DNA of 64,000 nt from a virus, in the IMG/VR virus record IMGVR_UViG_3300046782_000291, positions 1 to 64,000 of that record; one strand, 5' to 3'. Shown piece by piece: positions 39,293 to 45,131 of the stretch. The position numbers were made by a program, and so were the translations under genes. How positions within the stretch are numbered: position 1 is the first letter of the stretch; the number at the start of each line of letters is the position of its first letter. Under the pieces are notes generated by a model. It did no database searches. It was given only the letters and a program-made list of their open reading frames with translations, and was not told the origin of the DNA.

Positions 39293-39307
39293 CCCTCCCG
39301 CCCTCCC
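39293..39307 (-). other. G-quadruplex motif on the leftward strand
   Basis: Read on the minus strand: GGG A GGG C GGG A GGG with single-base loops. It is in the sense strand of leftward transcripts, about 160 nt beyond the terminator hairpin of the ribozyme operon. Mirrors the motif at 33788-33802. Confidence 0.65.
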
Positions 39308-39352
39308 GGAGCCGTCCGAGGGCCCAGGAACGGCCCAGAAAACGGCTCCGGG

Positions 39353-39425
39353 CCACGTAGGACTGACGCAGATTTGGGGCCATCCTACCCTACAGGCCCC
39401 CTCCCCGATCGTCAGTCCTACGTGG
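39353..39425. repeat. 16-bp perfect inverted repeat (large dyad)
   Basis: Arms 39353-39368 and 39410-39425 are perfectly complementary; an inner 6-bp stem (39376-39381 with 39395-39400) sits in the loop. The left arm and preceding bases (GGCTCCGGGCCACGTAGG) are almost the same as in the dyad at 33815. Termination or protein binding are both possible. Confidence 0.75.
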
Positions 39426-39466
39426 CGGTAGCGGGTCGGAAATTGGCCGCGCAGGGACCCGGACAT

Positions 39467-39514
39467 GCGAAATGCCGCCCGGAAGGGTTTTCACCCTCCC
39501 GGACGGCATTTTGC
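39467..39514 (-). terminator. Terminator of the ribozyme operon
   Basis: A 16-bp hairpin (39467-39482 with 39499-39514; one mismatch, one G-T) whose arms contain AAATGCCG and CGGCATTTT, about 40 nt past the last stop codon of the leftward operon. The leftward reading ends in a short T run (ATTTCGC). The same GCGAAATGCCGCC word occurs in the terminator at 46254. Confidence 0.72.
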
Positions 39515-39553
39515 GTCCTGCACCGGTGACGTCCGTCACCGTTCCGTTCCTCC

Positions 39554-39637
39554 CTACAACGTCGCCAGCACGCAGAGCATCGCGAGGATGCCGGCGATGA
39601 CGAAGCCGATGATGAGGTCCTTCGTCCAGTTCTTCAC
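39554..39637 (-). CDS. 27-residue membrane protein
   Basis: GTG 39637 overlaps the previous stop (GTGA). Encodes MKNWTKDLIIGFVIAGILAM plus LCVLATL: a short basic start and one membrane helix. Last gene before the terminator hairpin. Supported by the 4-base overlap and composition only. Confidence 0.55.
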   Translation of the reverse strand: MKNWTKDLIIGFVIAGILAMLCVLATL

Positions 39638-39840
39638 TTGCCCTCCTCGGTGGCCTCGCGCACGTCGATGACCTTCACCATCGAGTCGTTCTGCGGGTGA
39701 TTCATCGCCATCTGCACGCGGCGCTCAACTTGCTTCGGCGTTTCGGAGCCGTCCGACTCGATCACGAGGACCCGAGCCTTGCCTGACCGTCTTCGTGACG
39801 TGGTCGTCATCGGAACAACGGTCACCAGATACTTCTTCAT
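39634..39840 (-). CDS. Small basic protein, unknown
   Basis: A 68-residue protein. ATG 39840 follows GGAGG at good spacing. Sequence MKKYLVTVVPMTTTSRRRSGKARVLVIESDGSETPKQVERR suggests a two-strand/one-helix fold with a basic loop. Unknown function. It is downstream of the first-listed ribozyme unit, together with genes 39853 and 39554. Confidence 0.65.
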   Translation of the reverse strand: MKKYLVTVVPMTTTSRRRSGKARVLVIESDGSETPKQVERRVQMAMNHPQNDSMVKVIDVREATEEGK

Positions 39841-39852
39841 CACATCCTCCAG

Positions 39853-40218
39853 TCACATGCCGTAAGTTCGATACGGGAACGCGGGCTTCACGAAGGAGAT
39901 GCGCTGCGTGTAGTCCAACGCTTCCCACCGTGCGAAGAGATTGGCGCGGTCTTCCGTCGTCCAGCTGCGCGTGCGCTCCTTGAAAATCTCCTCTGGTCTC
40001 CCGGCGTCCAAGCAGATCTCAATCACCAGCGAGCGGGAGACCGTGACGCTGTTTACGCTCTTGCCCTTCTCCTCTGCGATGCTCGTCAGAAGGTCATAGG
40101 CAACCTCATTCCAGACGTCAGCGACGCAGCCCTGGATGAGCTTGAGTTCCGCCTCGTTGAACTCGATCCACGTGCCGTCCTTCTTGTTCTTGAACCCTCG
40201 CGTTGTCGTTGTCTTCAT
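39853..40218 (-). CDS. Unknown protein of the ribozyme operon (121 aa)
   Basis: Starts at ATG 40218, two bases after ribozyme 1; its Shine-Dalgarno GAGGTG is the 3' part of that ribozyme. The protein begins MKTTTTRGFKNKKDGTWIEF and is mostly helical (ELKLIQGCVADVWNEVAYDLL; TTEDRANLFARWEALDY). No family recognised. Confidence 0.75.
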   Translation of the reverse strand: MKTTTTRGFKNKKDGTWIEFNEAELKLIQGCVADVWNEVAYDLLTSIAEEKGKSVNSVTVSRSLVIEICLDAGRPEEIFKERTRSWTTEDRANLFARWEALDYTQRISFVKPAFPYRTYGM

Positions 40219-40220
40219 AA

Positions 40221-40284
40221 GGCACCTCATCAGGCCGGATGATTCCGGCGACGGACCGCGCGGTGGCGATCCGTTTCGTATGCC
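40221..40284 (-). ncRNA. Hammerhead ribozyme (type II), copy 1
   Basis: Leftward reading: GGCATAC-GAAA-C...G-UC-stem I-CUGAUGA-GGUGCC. Stem III pairs GGATC with GGTCC; stem I is GCCGG/CCGGC with a 6-nt AAUCAU loop. Predicted cut after GUC, between 40250 and 40249. The upstream gene's TAG (40285-40287) is directly adjacent; GAGGUG in the 3' arm serves ATG 40218. Confidence 0.88.
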
Positions 40285-40383
40285 CTACTTCCAGAAGTTC
40301 CGGAGGATGTAGCCCCACGTGAACCCTTGCTGCTGGAGCAACCAGAATCGGCGGACTGCGAGTCGCAGGTTGATCCGTCTCAT
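40285..40383 (-). CDS. 32-residue basic/aromatic protein
   Basis: ATG 40383 overlaps the previous TGA; TAG 40285 touches ribozyme 1. Encodes MRRINLRLAVRRFWLLQQQG and FTWGYILRNFWK: amphipathic, highly basic and rich in Trp/Phe. Could be membrane-active or a peptide that binds a host protein. Supported by overlap and by filling the space between ribozyme units exactly. Confidence 0.55.
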   Translation of the reverse strand: MRRINLRLAVRRFWLLQQQGFTWGYILRNFWK

Positions 40384-40619
40384 TTGGTCTCCTTCTTCGG
40401 TCCGATCCACGTCAACAGGAAAGAGCCGTCTTGCTTGACCAGCCCTGCGTTGATGAGCGAGCCGATGAGCGCCTCGTAGGTCCGAAGGCTCATATGTCCC
40501 TGCATCCGAACGTACAGGTGGCCGGAGGGGATGGAGCCGACCTCCTGGATGATGTCCGCAACGGCTTTCACCACCTCTAGCATCGCCGTGACTTGCTTCG
40601 AGGTGATGCTAGAGTTCAC
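40380..40619 (-). CDS. Small protein, possible winged-helix fold
   Basis: A 79-residue protein from GTG 40619, overlapping the previous gene by 11 nt. The order of elements, TSKQVTAMLEVVKAVADIIQEVG, HLYVRMQGHMSLRTYEALIGSLINAGLVKQDG, SFLLTWIG, is that of a winged helix with a C-terminal wing. Could be a small DNA-binding regulator; family not recognised. Confidence 0.65.
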   Translation of the reverse strand: MNSSITSKQVTAMLEVVKAVADIIQEVGSIPSGHLYVRMQGHMSLRTYEALIGSLINAGLVKQDGSFLLTWIGPKKETK

Positions 40620-40764
40620 TGGACACCTCCGCCCGAATGTCGCGGTGGCGAGCCGGTCTGCGCTGGCCGAGGAACTTCATCATCGCGTCCACGTGCTTGT
40701 ACGGCGACAGGTCCACCGTGCGCGTTGTCTTCTTCGTTGTCTTGGTCGTCTTCTTCGTTTTCAT
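40609..40764 (-). CDS. 51-residue lysine/threonine-rich protein
   Basis: ATG 40764 lies three bases after ribozyme 2, whose 3' arm provides GAGGTG. N-terminus MKTKKTTKTTKKTTRTVDL is a repetitive basic tail; the rest (YKHVDAMMKFLGQRRPARHRDIRAE) is basic and helical. Ends at TAG 40609, overlapping the next gene. Probably nucleic-acid binding. Confidence 0.65.
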   Translation of the reverse strand: MKTKKTTKTTKKTTRTVDLSPYKHVDAMMKFLGQRRPARHRDIRAEVSSEL

Positions 40765-40767
40765 CGA

Positions 40768-40831
40768 GGCACCTCATCAGGCCGGTCCATTCCGGCGACG
40801 GATCACCCGGTGGCGGTCCGTTTCGTGTGCC
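40768..40831 (-). ncRNA. Hammerhead ribozyme (type II), copy 2
   Basis: Leftward reading: GGCACAC-GAAA-C...GUC-GCCGG AAUGGA CCGGC-CUGAUGA-GGUGCC. Stem II pairs GGCAC with GUGCC perfectly (GGCAU in most copies, a consistent change). Stem III is CGGA/UCCG plus further pairs. Cut expected between 40797 and 40796. Upstream stop TAG shares bases 40831-40833 with the 5' end; the next ATG is at 40764. Confidence 0.9.
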
Positions 40832-41361
40832 TACCAACGAGCCCACGTGGGCAGGCGCTGGTAGATGCGTTCGGCAATCTTCTCGTACACGGTGGCGGTC
40901 GTGATCTCACCCTTGAGCCGGAGCCGTTTGGCGGTGGCGATGTTGGCGGCATAGTTCGCCAACTGACCCATGGCCAGCCGCGTTCCACGTCCACCGTTCG
41001 GGAACACGCCACGGACGTTCCGCCCATTCTGGTGGTCCGACCAGAAATCCATGAGCGTGGAGGCGTCCATCGTGTCGAGGTTCGGCACGTTGGCCTCTGG
41101 AACGAAGGCTGGCGTACACTTGTGCTGGTGCATCCGACCAACCGGAAGATGCCGCCCGCAATCGCAGATGGCCATGACCCGGAGACCGGCCCAGTTGCGC
41201 CGCATGCCCGTCTTCGGCGGCAGCGGACGAACGTACACGCGCACGCCGTCGATCACCCTCTCGGGCATCCCTTCGGCGGGCAGCGAGCCTTGCGTCACTC
41301 CGAGGTAGGTGTACATGTCGGTGGCGTTCGCATAGCGATACCGCCCAGTGATCAATTTCAT
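40831..41361 (-). CDS. Unknown protein of the ribozyme operon (176 aa), Cys-containing
   Basis: ATG 41361 two bases after ribozyme 3; stop TAG 40831-40833 is built into ribozyme 2. The protein begins MKLITGRYRYANATDMYTYLG and has a possible zinc site (AICDCGRHLPVGRMHQHKCTP, about 64-84). C-terminal half is helical (GQLANYAANIATAKRLRLKGEITTATVYEKIAERIYQRL). Function unknown. Confidence 0.8.
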   Translation of the reverse strand: MKLITGRYRYANATDMYTYLGVTQGSLPAEGMPERVIDGVRVYVRPLPPKTGMRRNWAGLRVMAICDCGRHLPVGRMHQHKCTPAFVPEANVPNLDTMDASTLMDFWSDHQNGRNVRGVFPNGGRGTRLAMGQLANYAANIATAKRLRLKGEITTATVYEKIAERIYQRLPTWARW

Positions 41362-41363
41362 AA

Positions 41364-41420
41364 GGCACCTCATCAGGCTGGTCCATTCCAGCGACGGGCT
41401 TGCGCCCGTTTCGTTATGCC
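41364..41420 (-). ncRNA. Hammerhead ribozyme (type II), copy 3
   Basis: Stem I has changed on both sides to GCTGG/CCAGC, keeping pairing. Stem III is GGGC closed by a GCAA tetraloop (GNRA) and GCCC. Core GAAA, GUC and CUGAUGA intact; cut between 41393 and 41392. The 5' strand reads GGCATAAC: the upstream stop TAA (41414-41416) is inside the ribozyme, explaining the extra A. Confidence 0.92.
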
Positions 41421-42322
41421 TCGTCATCGCCTGTATGGAAACGAACGACTGCGTTGTCGAATGGCGTTGGAACAACCGTCACGTTCACGACCACAGGCCG
41501 TTTGCCGAAGGAGAAGGATGGATCGTCCTTGCTCCGTTCGAACGTGGCCGTGATCGTCACCGTGTCGGTCCGGTTGATCTCCGCCTTGGCCGGGCACGTG
41601 AGCCAGACCTTGGCGTTGTTCTCCAGCTTCATGAGCATCTTCGTGACCACGCCAAAGTCAGTGGCCTGTTCCTTCATGCTCAACACGACGCCCGTGACGG
41701 TCACCCGTCCTTCCGGAGCCTCACCTTTGACCTCGGTGGCCTCTACCGCACGCCGTGCAGCGTTCTGGATATCGCGGGCCAGGGACGAAAGCACGGCAGC
41801 AATCTGGCGCTCGCTGAGCGAGCCGTACAGGTTGAGCTTCGCGAGCACGTCCTGCGCAAAGAGGTTCTTGGCGTGGACGGGGTTCTTGAGTTGTTCGACC
41901 GCGTCAGCGACCTCCGGATGTGTCGCGAGGAACGCGGTGCGCAGGTTCCAGATCTTCATCCTCGCGTGCCCGGCTTCCGCCTTGCTCTTCAGCTGGGCCA
42001 GCTTGAACGCCATCTGGTTCGCGAAGCCGAGCCGTTCAGTGCAATCGGCTCCGAAGACGACCACCTCACCGGTGGGCTGGTGACGGACGGCGGTGATCCA
42101 CCGGACGTTCCCGTTGCCGCAGTGGACGCAGTGGTGAATCTTTGCGCGCCAGTTCGCGCCGAAGGTTCGCAGCATGTTTTCCTGGAACCACTTGACCTCC
42201 AGCGCATACTCCTCGCTGGTCTGGCCATAGAACGGCGGACGTTTGTTGTCGAGGTAGTCCACGACTTCGTAGTGCGAGGGTTCGAAGTTCGTGGGGTTGT
42301 GGACGGTAGGCTTCTTGGCCAT
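41414..42322 (-). CDS. Unknown protein of the ribozyme operon (302 aa) with zinc motif
   Basis: ATG 42322 two bases after ribozyme 4; TAA 41414 lies inside ribozyme 3. Largest protein in the array. The N-terminus contains HHCVHCGNGNVRWITAVRHQPTGEVVVFGADCTERLGF, a likely zinc-binding beta domain with C/C/C ligands (about 66-100). The C-terminal third is a beta domain that reads like an OB fold (GRVTVTGVVLSMKEQ...TKMLMKLENNAKVWLTCPAK...DTVTITATFERS). A nucleic-acid-binding role is likely, perhaps an SSB-type function. Confidence 0.8.
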   Translation of the reverse strand: MAKKPTVHNPTNFEPSHYEVVDYLDNKRPPFYGQTSEEYALEVKWFQENMLRTFGANWRAKIHHCVHCGNGNVRWITAVRHQPTGEVVVFGADCTERLGFANQMAFKLAQLKSKAEAGHARMKIWNLRTAFLATHPEVADAVEQLKNPVHAKNLFAQDVLAKLNLYGSLSERQIAAVLSSLARDIQNAARRAVEATEVKGEAPEGRVTVTGVVLSMKEQATDFGVVTKMLMKLENNAKVWLTCPAKAEINRTDTVTITATFERSKDDPSFSFGKRPVVVNVTVVPTPFDNAVVRFHTGDDEA

Positions 42323-42324
42323 GG

Positions 42325-42385
42325 GGCACCTCATCAGGCCGGTTGATTCCGGCGACGAGGGTGGTTGGCCCTCGTTTCGTATGCC
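42325..42385 (-). ncRNA. Hammerhead ribozyme (type II), copy 4
   Basis: Stem III GAGGG/CCCTC with a 7-nt loop; stem I GCCGG/CCGGC with AAUCAA loop; CUGAUGA and GAAA intact; cut between 42354 and 42353. Upstream TAG 42385-42387 overlaps its 5' end; GAGGTG precedes ATG 42322. Confidence 0.92.
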
Positions 42386-42648
42386 TAGCGTGTCTTGTTC
42401 CGTTCCTCGCAGTAGCCTGCTGCCGCCTCCAGCGAGACGAACGGCTCAGTGTTCACCGCGTCATCGCCGTAGTAGATGTGGTACAGCTTGCCGAGGAGCC
42501 GCACGTGGTAGTGCTTCACCCCTGGCTGGTAGACGCGTGCGGCATCCTCCGCCTCGCCACGGCTGGCGAAGCCTCCAGCGAGGAGACCGTTGTCATTGTA
42601 GATGGCCCAGTGGCGGTCGAGGGTGCGCTGTCGCTGGACGACGATCAT
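42385..42648 (-). CDS. Unknown small protein (87 aa)
   Basis: ATG 42648 with GGAGGTG upstream, overlapping the previous TGA (TGATG). MIVVQRQRTLDRHWAIYNDNGLLAGGFASRGEAEDAARVY reads like two repeats of a strand-helix unit seen in small single-strand/nucleic-acid binding proteins; the second half (KLYHIYYGDDAVNTEPFVSLEAAAGYCEE) is similar in plan. TAG 42385 abuts ribozyme 4. Confidence 0.75.
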   Translation of the reverse strand: MIVVQRQRTLDRHWAIYNDNGLLAGGFASRGEAEDAARVYQPGVKHYHVRLLGKLYHIYYGDDAVNTEPFVSLEAAAGYCEERNKTR

Positions 42649-42860
42649 CACAGCACCTCCTTCTCGATGACCGGTTGCTGAGCGAGCCGATGCCCGTTCA
42701 TCCGCGCCAGCGCGGCGTTGACGTTGGAGTAGGCTTCGCTGAGCGTGGCCGTGTCCCAGACGGAGGGAACGGTGACGGCTGCGAGTTTGTCGAGCCGTCG
42801 TGCAGCTGTTCGGAGCATCCGAGCCGCATCGTTGAGCGGGTGGGTCTTGTTCGATTGCAT
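42648..42860 (-). CDS. Unknown helical protein (70 aa)
   Basis: ATG 42860 two bases after ribozyme 5, using its GAGGTG. Encodes MQSNKTHPLNDAARMLRTAA and further helices (DTATLSEAYSNVNAALARMNGHRLA). No family recognised. Coupled to the next gene by a one-base overlap. Confidence 0.7.
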   Translation of the reverse strand: MQSNKTHPLNDAARMLRTAARRLDKLAAVTVPSVWDTATLSEAYSNVNAALARMNGHRLAQQPVIEKEVL

Positions 42861-42862
42861 AA

Positions 42863-42924
42863 GGCACCTCATCAGGCCGGTCAATTCCGGCGACGAGGGC
42901 TTGCCGCCCTCGTTTCGTTATGCC
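42863..42924 (-). ncRNA. Hammerhead ribozyme (type II), copy 5
   Basis: Stem III GAGGGC/GCCCTC with loop GGCAA; stem I loop AAUUGA; CUGAUGA/GAAA intact; cut between 42892 and 42891. As in copy 3 the 5' strand contains an extra A because the upstream stop TAA (42918-42920) lies within it. Confidence 0.92.
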
Positions 42925-43262
42925 TGATCGGAGAACTGCGTCACGAACGTTGCCCAGGCAATCGTGCGCGCCTGGTCGGCAAGATTCGAGGTGTGGGAGG
43001 TAGACGACTCGGGAGACCGGGCACCGCGCAGCGCCTCGCGCATCGCGTAGGACAGGCAATACGCGGGTCCAGCCTTCGGGTTGTCGTTCATGCAGCGGAG
43101 TTGGTCGGTCACGTTCAGCATGGCTGAGGCTTTGATCGCCTCGTCACCCCAGCTGAACGCATAGAACGGGTCCTTGCCGAATCGTTCGGAGAACTTCGCC
43201 AATTCACGCTTGGCCATCTCCTCCATCGAGTCGATCCACTTGGTGATTCGTTCGTTGGTCAT
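42918..43262 (-). CDS. Unknown protein of the ribozyme operon (114 aa)
   Basis: ATG 43262 four bases after ribozyme 6, with Shine-Dalgarno GAGGAA. The protein (MTNERITKWIDSMEEMAKREL..., DPFYAFSWGDEAIKASAMLNV) is helical. Its stop TAA is inside ribozyme 5. No family recognised. Confidence 0.75.
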   Translation of the reverse strand: MTNERITKWIDSMEEMAKRELAKFSERFGKDPFYAFSWGDEAIKASAMLNVTDQLRCMNDNPKAGPAYCLSYAMREALRGARSPESSTSHTSNLADQARTIAWATFVTQFSDQA

Positions 43263-43266
43263 GATA

Positions 43267-43325
43267 GGTTCCTCGTCAGGCCGGTCCATTCCGGCGACGG
43301 ACCACGTGGTCCGTTTCGTGAACCC
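43267..43325 (-). ncRNA. Hammerhead ribozyme (type II), copy 6 (covaried stem II)
   Basis: Stem II is GGTTC/GAACC instead of GGCAT/GTGCC: both strands changed and pairing is kept. Core is CUGACGA (position 7 is free in hammerheads) and GAAA. Stem III is self-complementary GGACCACGTGGTCC. Cut between 43296 and 43295. The 3' arm gives GAGGAA for ATG 43262. The upstream gene's stop is 42 nt away, an exception. Confidence 0.92.
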
Positions 43326-43366
43326 GAACCGGTGGCGAGCCGATGCCCGCCACCGGGCGTGTCGTC

Positions 43367-43798
43367 CTACTTCTTGCCCTTGCCCTTGCCCGCGACGGGC
43401 TTGGCCGGAGCGTCAGCCGCCGGAGCGTCAGCCGCCGGAGCCGCAGCCGCCGGAGCCGCAGCCGCCGGAGCCACCTTGGGCGTGCCCACCGGCAACGAGG
43501 TGGGCGAGGGAACCTCGGTGAACCGGGAGGTCACCGCGCCAACGCTGGCCGACTTGCGCACCCAGCCCTTGGCGATCGCATCGGTCACCAGGGCATCGAA
43601 CTTCGCCTTGGCCTTGGTCTGGGCATCCTTCTCGGTGAGGCTGATGGTCGTGCGCGCACCGCTCATCGCCCGCTCACCGGGGCGGATGGCGCTGATGAAG
43701 ACGTGGATGCCGGTCTTGCCGGTGCGAGCGCGCACGGACATCTTGACGCCGGTGCTGTGGCTGAAGTTGACGGTCTGCTTGAAGTTGTTGGTAGCCAT
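43367..43798 (-). CDS. Small protein with Ala/Pro repeats and lysine tail (143 aa)
   Basis: ATG 43798 has its own AGGAGAG, so unlike its neighbours it does not depend on the ribozyme arm. The N-terminal 95 residues look folded (NFKQTVNFSHSTGVKMSVRARTGKTGIHVF..., ALVTDAIAKGWVRKS). The C-terminus is repeats of AAPAAAAPAADAP followed by KPVAGKGKGKK. The tail resembles that of the protein at 44-388. Possibly a DNA-binding, abundant protein. A small GC-rich hairpin (about 43327-43352) follows the stop. Confidence 0.75.
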   Translation of the reverse strand: MATNNFKQTVNFSHSTGVKMSVRARTGKTGIHVFISAIRPGERAMSGARTTISLTEKDAQTKAKAKFDALVTDAIAKGWVRKSASVGAVTSRFTEVPSPTSLPVGTPKVAPAAAAPAAAAPAADAPAADAPAKPVAGKGKGKK

Positions 43799-43826
43799 GG
43801 TCGTGTCTCTCCTGAGAACTGAATGA

Positions 43827-43886
43827 GGACATCTCATCAGGCCGGTTGATTCCGGCGACGGGCTTCGCAGCCCGTTTCGATTGTCC
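43827..43886 (-). ncRNA. Hammerhead ribozyme (type II), copy 7 (covaried stem II)
   Basis: Stem II is GGACA/TGTCC, a third variant that keeps pairing. Stem III GGGCT with GNRA loop GCGA and AGCCC. Stem I loop AAUCAA. CUGAUGA and GAAA intact; cut between 43857 and 43856. The upstream TAG (43886-43888) overlaps the 5' end. The next start (43798) is 28 nt away with its own Shine-Dalgarno; correspondingly the arm reads GAGATG instead of GAGGTG. Confidence 0.93.
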
Positions 43887-44170
43887 TACCGCTGTCGGTG
43901 GACCACCTCGACCTCGTGGTCCATGAGTTCCAACGTCCGTCCGTCCGTCGTGAGCACCGTCCAGCAATACTCCACGTTGTCCTCGGTCACCGTCGTGTCG
44001 GTGGCGACTCCGGATGCCGTCAGGCTTGGTCCTGCGTAGTCACCATCAATCGTATAGATGGCGGTGTTCAACCCGAGCACGAGCACGACCTGGCCGATGT
44101 CCGCGCTGGAGGGCGGAAGTTCACGTCCATTGTAGCCGTCTCTGTCGTGGGCGACGATCTTGAGTTTCAT
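43886..44170 (-). CDS. Unknown protein of the ribozyme operon (94 aa)
   Basis: ATG 44170 two bases after ribozyme 8. Beta-rich: MKLKIVAHDRDGYNGRELPP, IGQVVLVLGLNTAIYTIDGDY, VEYCWTVLTTDGRTLELMDHEVEVV. Could be a small beta-barrel. Stop TAG abuts ribozyme 7. Confidence 0.75.
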   Translation of the reverse strand: MKLKIVAHDRDGYNGRELPPSSADIGQVVLVLGLNTAIYTIDGDYAGPSLTASGVATDTTVTEDNVEYCWTVLTTDGRTLELMDHEVEVVHRQR

Positions 44171-44172
44171 AA

Positions 44173-44233
44173 GGCACCTCATCAGGCCGGTCCATTCCGG
44201 CGACGAGGGCGGCAAGCCCTCGTTTCGTATGCC
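44173..44233 (-). ncRNA. Hammerhead ribozyme (type II), copy 8
   Basis: Stem III GAGGGCTT.../CCCTC type with short loop; stem I GCCGG AAUGGA CCGGC; CUGAUGA, GAAA and GUC intact; cut between 44202 and 44201. TAG of the upstream gene at 44233-44235 overlaps; GAGGTG serves ATG 44170. Confidence 0.92.
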
Positions 44234-44454
44234 TACTTCTCTGGAGCGTGGAACCAGCATCCATCCATATCCTTCTCCGGCTCCGTTGGACCGAGGTAGT
44301 CCAACAGATCGTACAGCGCATCCTTCTTCGTTCTGCGCCATCCACCACCAACGCTCGCATCGGTCTCCAGATACCACCGCCACCCGTCTGGGGTCTTGGC
44401 GATGATGTACGCACCGAGCCGGTAGAATCCAGCGCCGATCTTCTTGGTCCTCAT
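44233..44454 (-). CDS. Unknown protein of the ribozyme operon (73 aa)
   Basis: ATG 44454 two bases after ribozyme 9. MRTKKIGAGFYRLGAYIIAK then TPDGWRWYLETDASVGGGWRRTKKDALYDLLDYL: a three-strand/one-helix plan also visible in the 63- and 70-residue proteins of this array, suggesting duplicated small genes of one fold. Unknown function. Confidence 0.75.
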   Translation of the reverse strand: MRTKKIGAGFYRLGAYIIAKTPDGWRWYLETDASVGGGWRRTKKDALYDLLDYLGPTEPEKDMDGCWFHAPEK

Positions 44455-44456
44455 TT

Positions 44457-44517
44457 GGCACCTCTTCAGGCCGGTCCATTCCGGCGACGAGGGCTTGCCA
44501 CCCTCGTTTCGTATGCC
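44457..44517 (-). ncRNA. Hammerhead ribozyme (type II), copy 9
   Basis: Core CUGAAGA (A at the free position 7) with GAAA; stem I loop AAUGGA; stem III GAGGG/CCCTC; cut between 44486 and 44485. Upstream TAG 44517-44519 overlaps; arm supplies GAGGTG for ATG 44454. Confidence 0.92.
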
Positions 44518-44810
44518 TACAGGTTGTCGAGCGTCACGCCGATGCGCGTCATCAGGTCCGTCCAGGTGCTCATGTCCGCACCCTTCTTCGTCTTGAGCAC
44601 CTTCAGGTGATCGATGATTTCGTTCTTGTAGTCCGTCACGGCTTCGTCACCGTAGTCTGAAATTGCGTTCTCCATCCCAGCGAGTTCGAAGCACTCGTGG
44701 CAGATGTCGCCGCAACCGGATTGGTCGGCTTCGACGTGTCGCGTCAATCGCGTGCATACGCGGCAGTTGAAGGTTGACGACCCACGGCGGAAGGTCTTGA
44801 TCGTTCTCAT
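44517..44810 (-). CDS. Zinc-ribbon-like protein (97 aa)
   Basis: ATG 44810 two bases after ribozyme 10. Contains two CxxC-type pairs: FNCRVCTRLTRHV (about 14-26) and GDICHECFELAG (about 33-45), expected to bind zinc. The C-terminal half is helical with several lysines. Unknown function; a nucleic-acid or protein adaptor is likely. Confidence 0.76.
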   Translation of the reverse strand: MRTIKTFRRGSSTFNCRVCTRLTRHVEADQSGCGDICHECFELAGMENAISDYGDEAVTDYKNEIIDHLKVLKTKKGADMSTWTDLMTRIGVTLDNL

Positions 44811-44812
44811 TT

Positions 44813-44871
44813 GGCACCTCGTCAGGCCGGTCCATTCCGGCGACGGACCGCAGCGGTCCGTTTCGTATGCC
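44813..44871 (-). ncRNA. Hammerhead ribozyme (type II), copy 10
   Basis: Core CUGACGA/GAAA; stem III GGACCGC.../GCGGTCC; stem I GCCGG AAUGGA CCGGC; cut between 44842 and 44841. The upstream gene ends with TAA (44872-44874) exactly at its 5' end. Confidence 0.92.
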
Positions 44872-45063
44872 TTACGCTCGTGAGTGTCCGTTCCACGTGT
44901 CGCCGTCGCAATCTGGGCCCCATACCTGGTGCCACTGGATGCCTTCATCTTCCAGCCAGCTCACGAAACGGAATGCTTCATCCTTCGTGCGGAACTTGCG
45001 TGACTGGATACGGCCAAAGGGCTTCTTGCTGAACTCAACTCTGTAGGGGAAGGGCTTGCTCAT
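44872..45063 (-). CDS. Unknown protein of the ribozyme operon (63 aa)
   Basis: ATG 45063 four bases after ribozyme 11. MSKPFPYRVEFSKKPFGRIQ, SRKFRTKDEAFRFVSWLEDEGIQWHQVWGPDCDGDTWNGHS: strand-strand-helix-strand plan, similar to neighbours. Unknown. Confidence 0.75.
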   Translation of the reverse strand: MSKPFPYRVEFSKKPFGRIQSRKFRTKDEAFRFVSWLEDEGIQWHQVWGPDCDGDTWNGHSRA

Positions 45064-45067
45064 CTCG

Positions 45068-45131
45068 GGCACCTCGTCAGGCCGGTCCATTCCGGCGAAC
45101 CGGGCCCAAGTGGGCTCGGTTTTCTAATGCC
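45068..45131 (-). ncRNA. Hammerhead ribozyme-like element, copy 11 (diverged)
   Basis: Stem III is rewritten: AACCGAGCCC/GGGCCCGGUU with one mismatch, giving a UUC cleavage triplet instead of GUC (still NUH). CUGACGA and GAAA remain. The base before GAAA is A, which breaks the conserved G10.1-C11.1 pair of stem II, so activity may be reduced. Predicted cut between 45097 and 45096. Upstream TAG at 45131-45133. Confidence 0.72.

Larger units (their letters stand above)
39059..39553. other. Structured intergenic region with G/C-rich repeats
   Basis: A 495-base gap. It contains four copies of GGAGCCGTCC (39194, 39204, 39248, 39308), C-rich runs forming G-quadruplex motifs on the leftward strand (39293-39307 and a shorter one at 39235-39245), and a 16-bp perfect dyad CCACGTAGGACTGACG (39353-39368) / CGTCAGTCCTACGTGG (39410-39425) with an inner GGGGCC/GGCCCC stem. 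Several words are shared with the convergent gap at 33770-33910. It should include the promoter of the helicase operon and terminators for the operon to its right. No gene is evident. Confidence 0.7.

Noticed and set aside
39059-39466. N-terminal extension of the helicase gene
   Set aside because: The extension translates the dyad and GGAGCCGTCC repeats into Arg/Gly/Ser-rich text; ATG 39058 directly precedes the normal helicase N-terminus.
40531-42346. Long rightward frames opposite the ribozyme operon
   Set aside because: They translate the ribozyme repeats and the antisense of better-supported leftward genes; Arg/His-rich composition is typical of shadow frames in GC-rich DNA.
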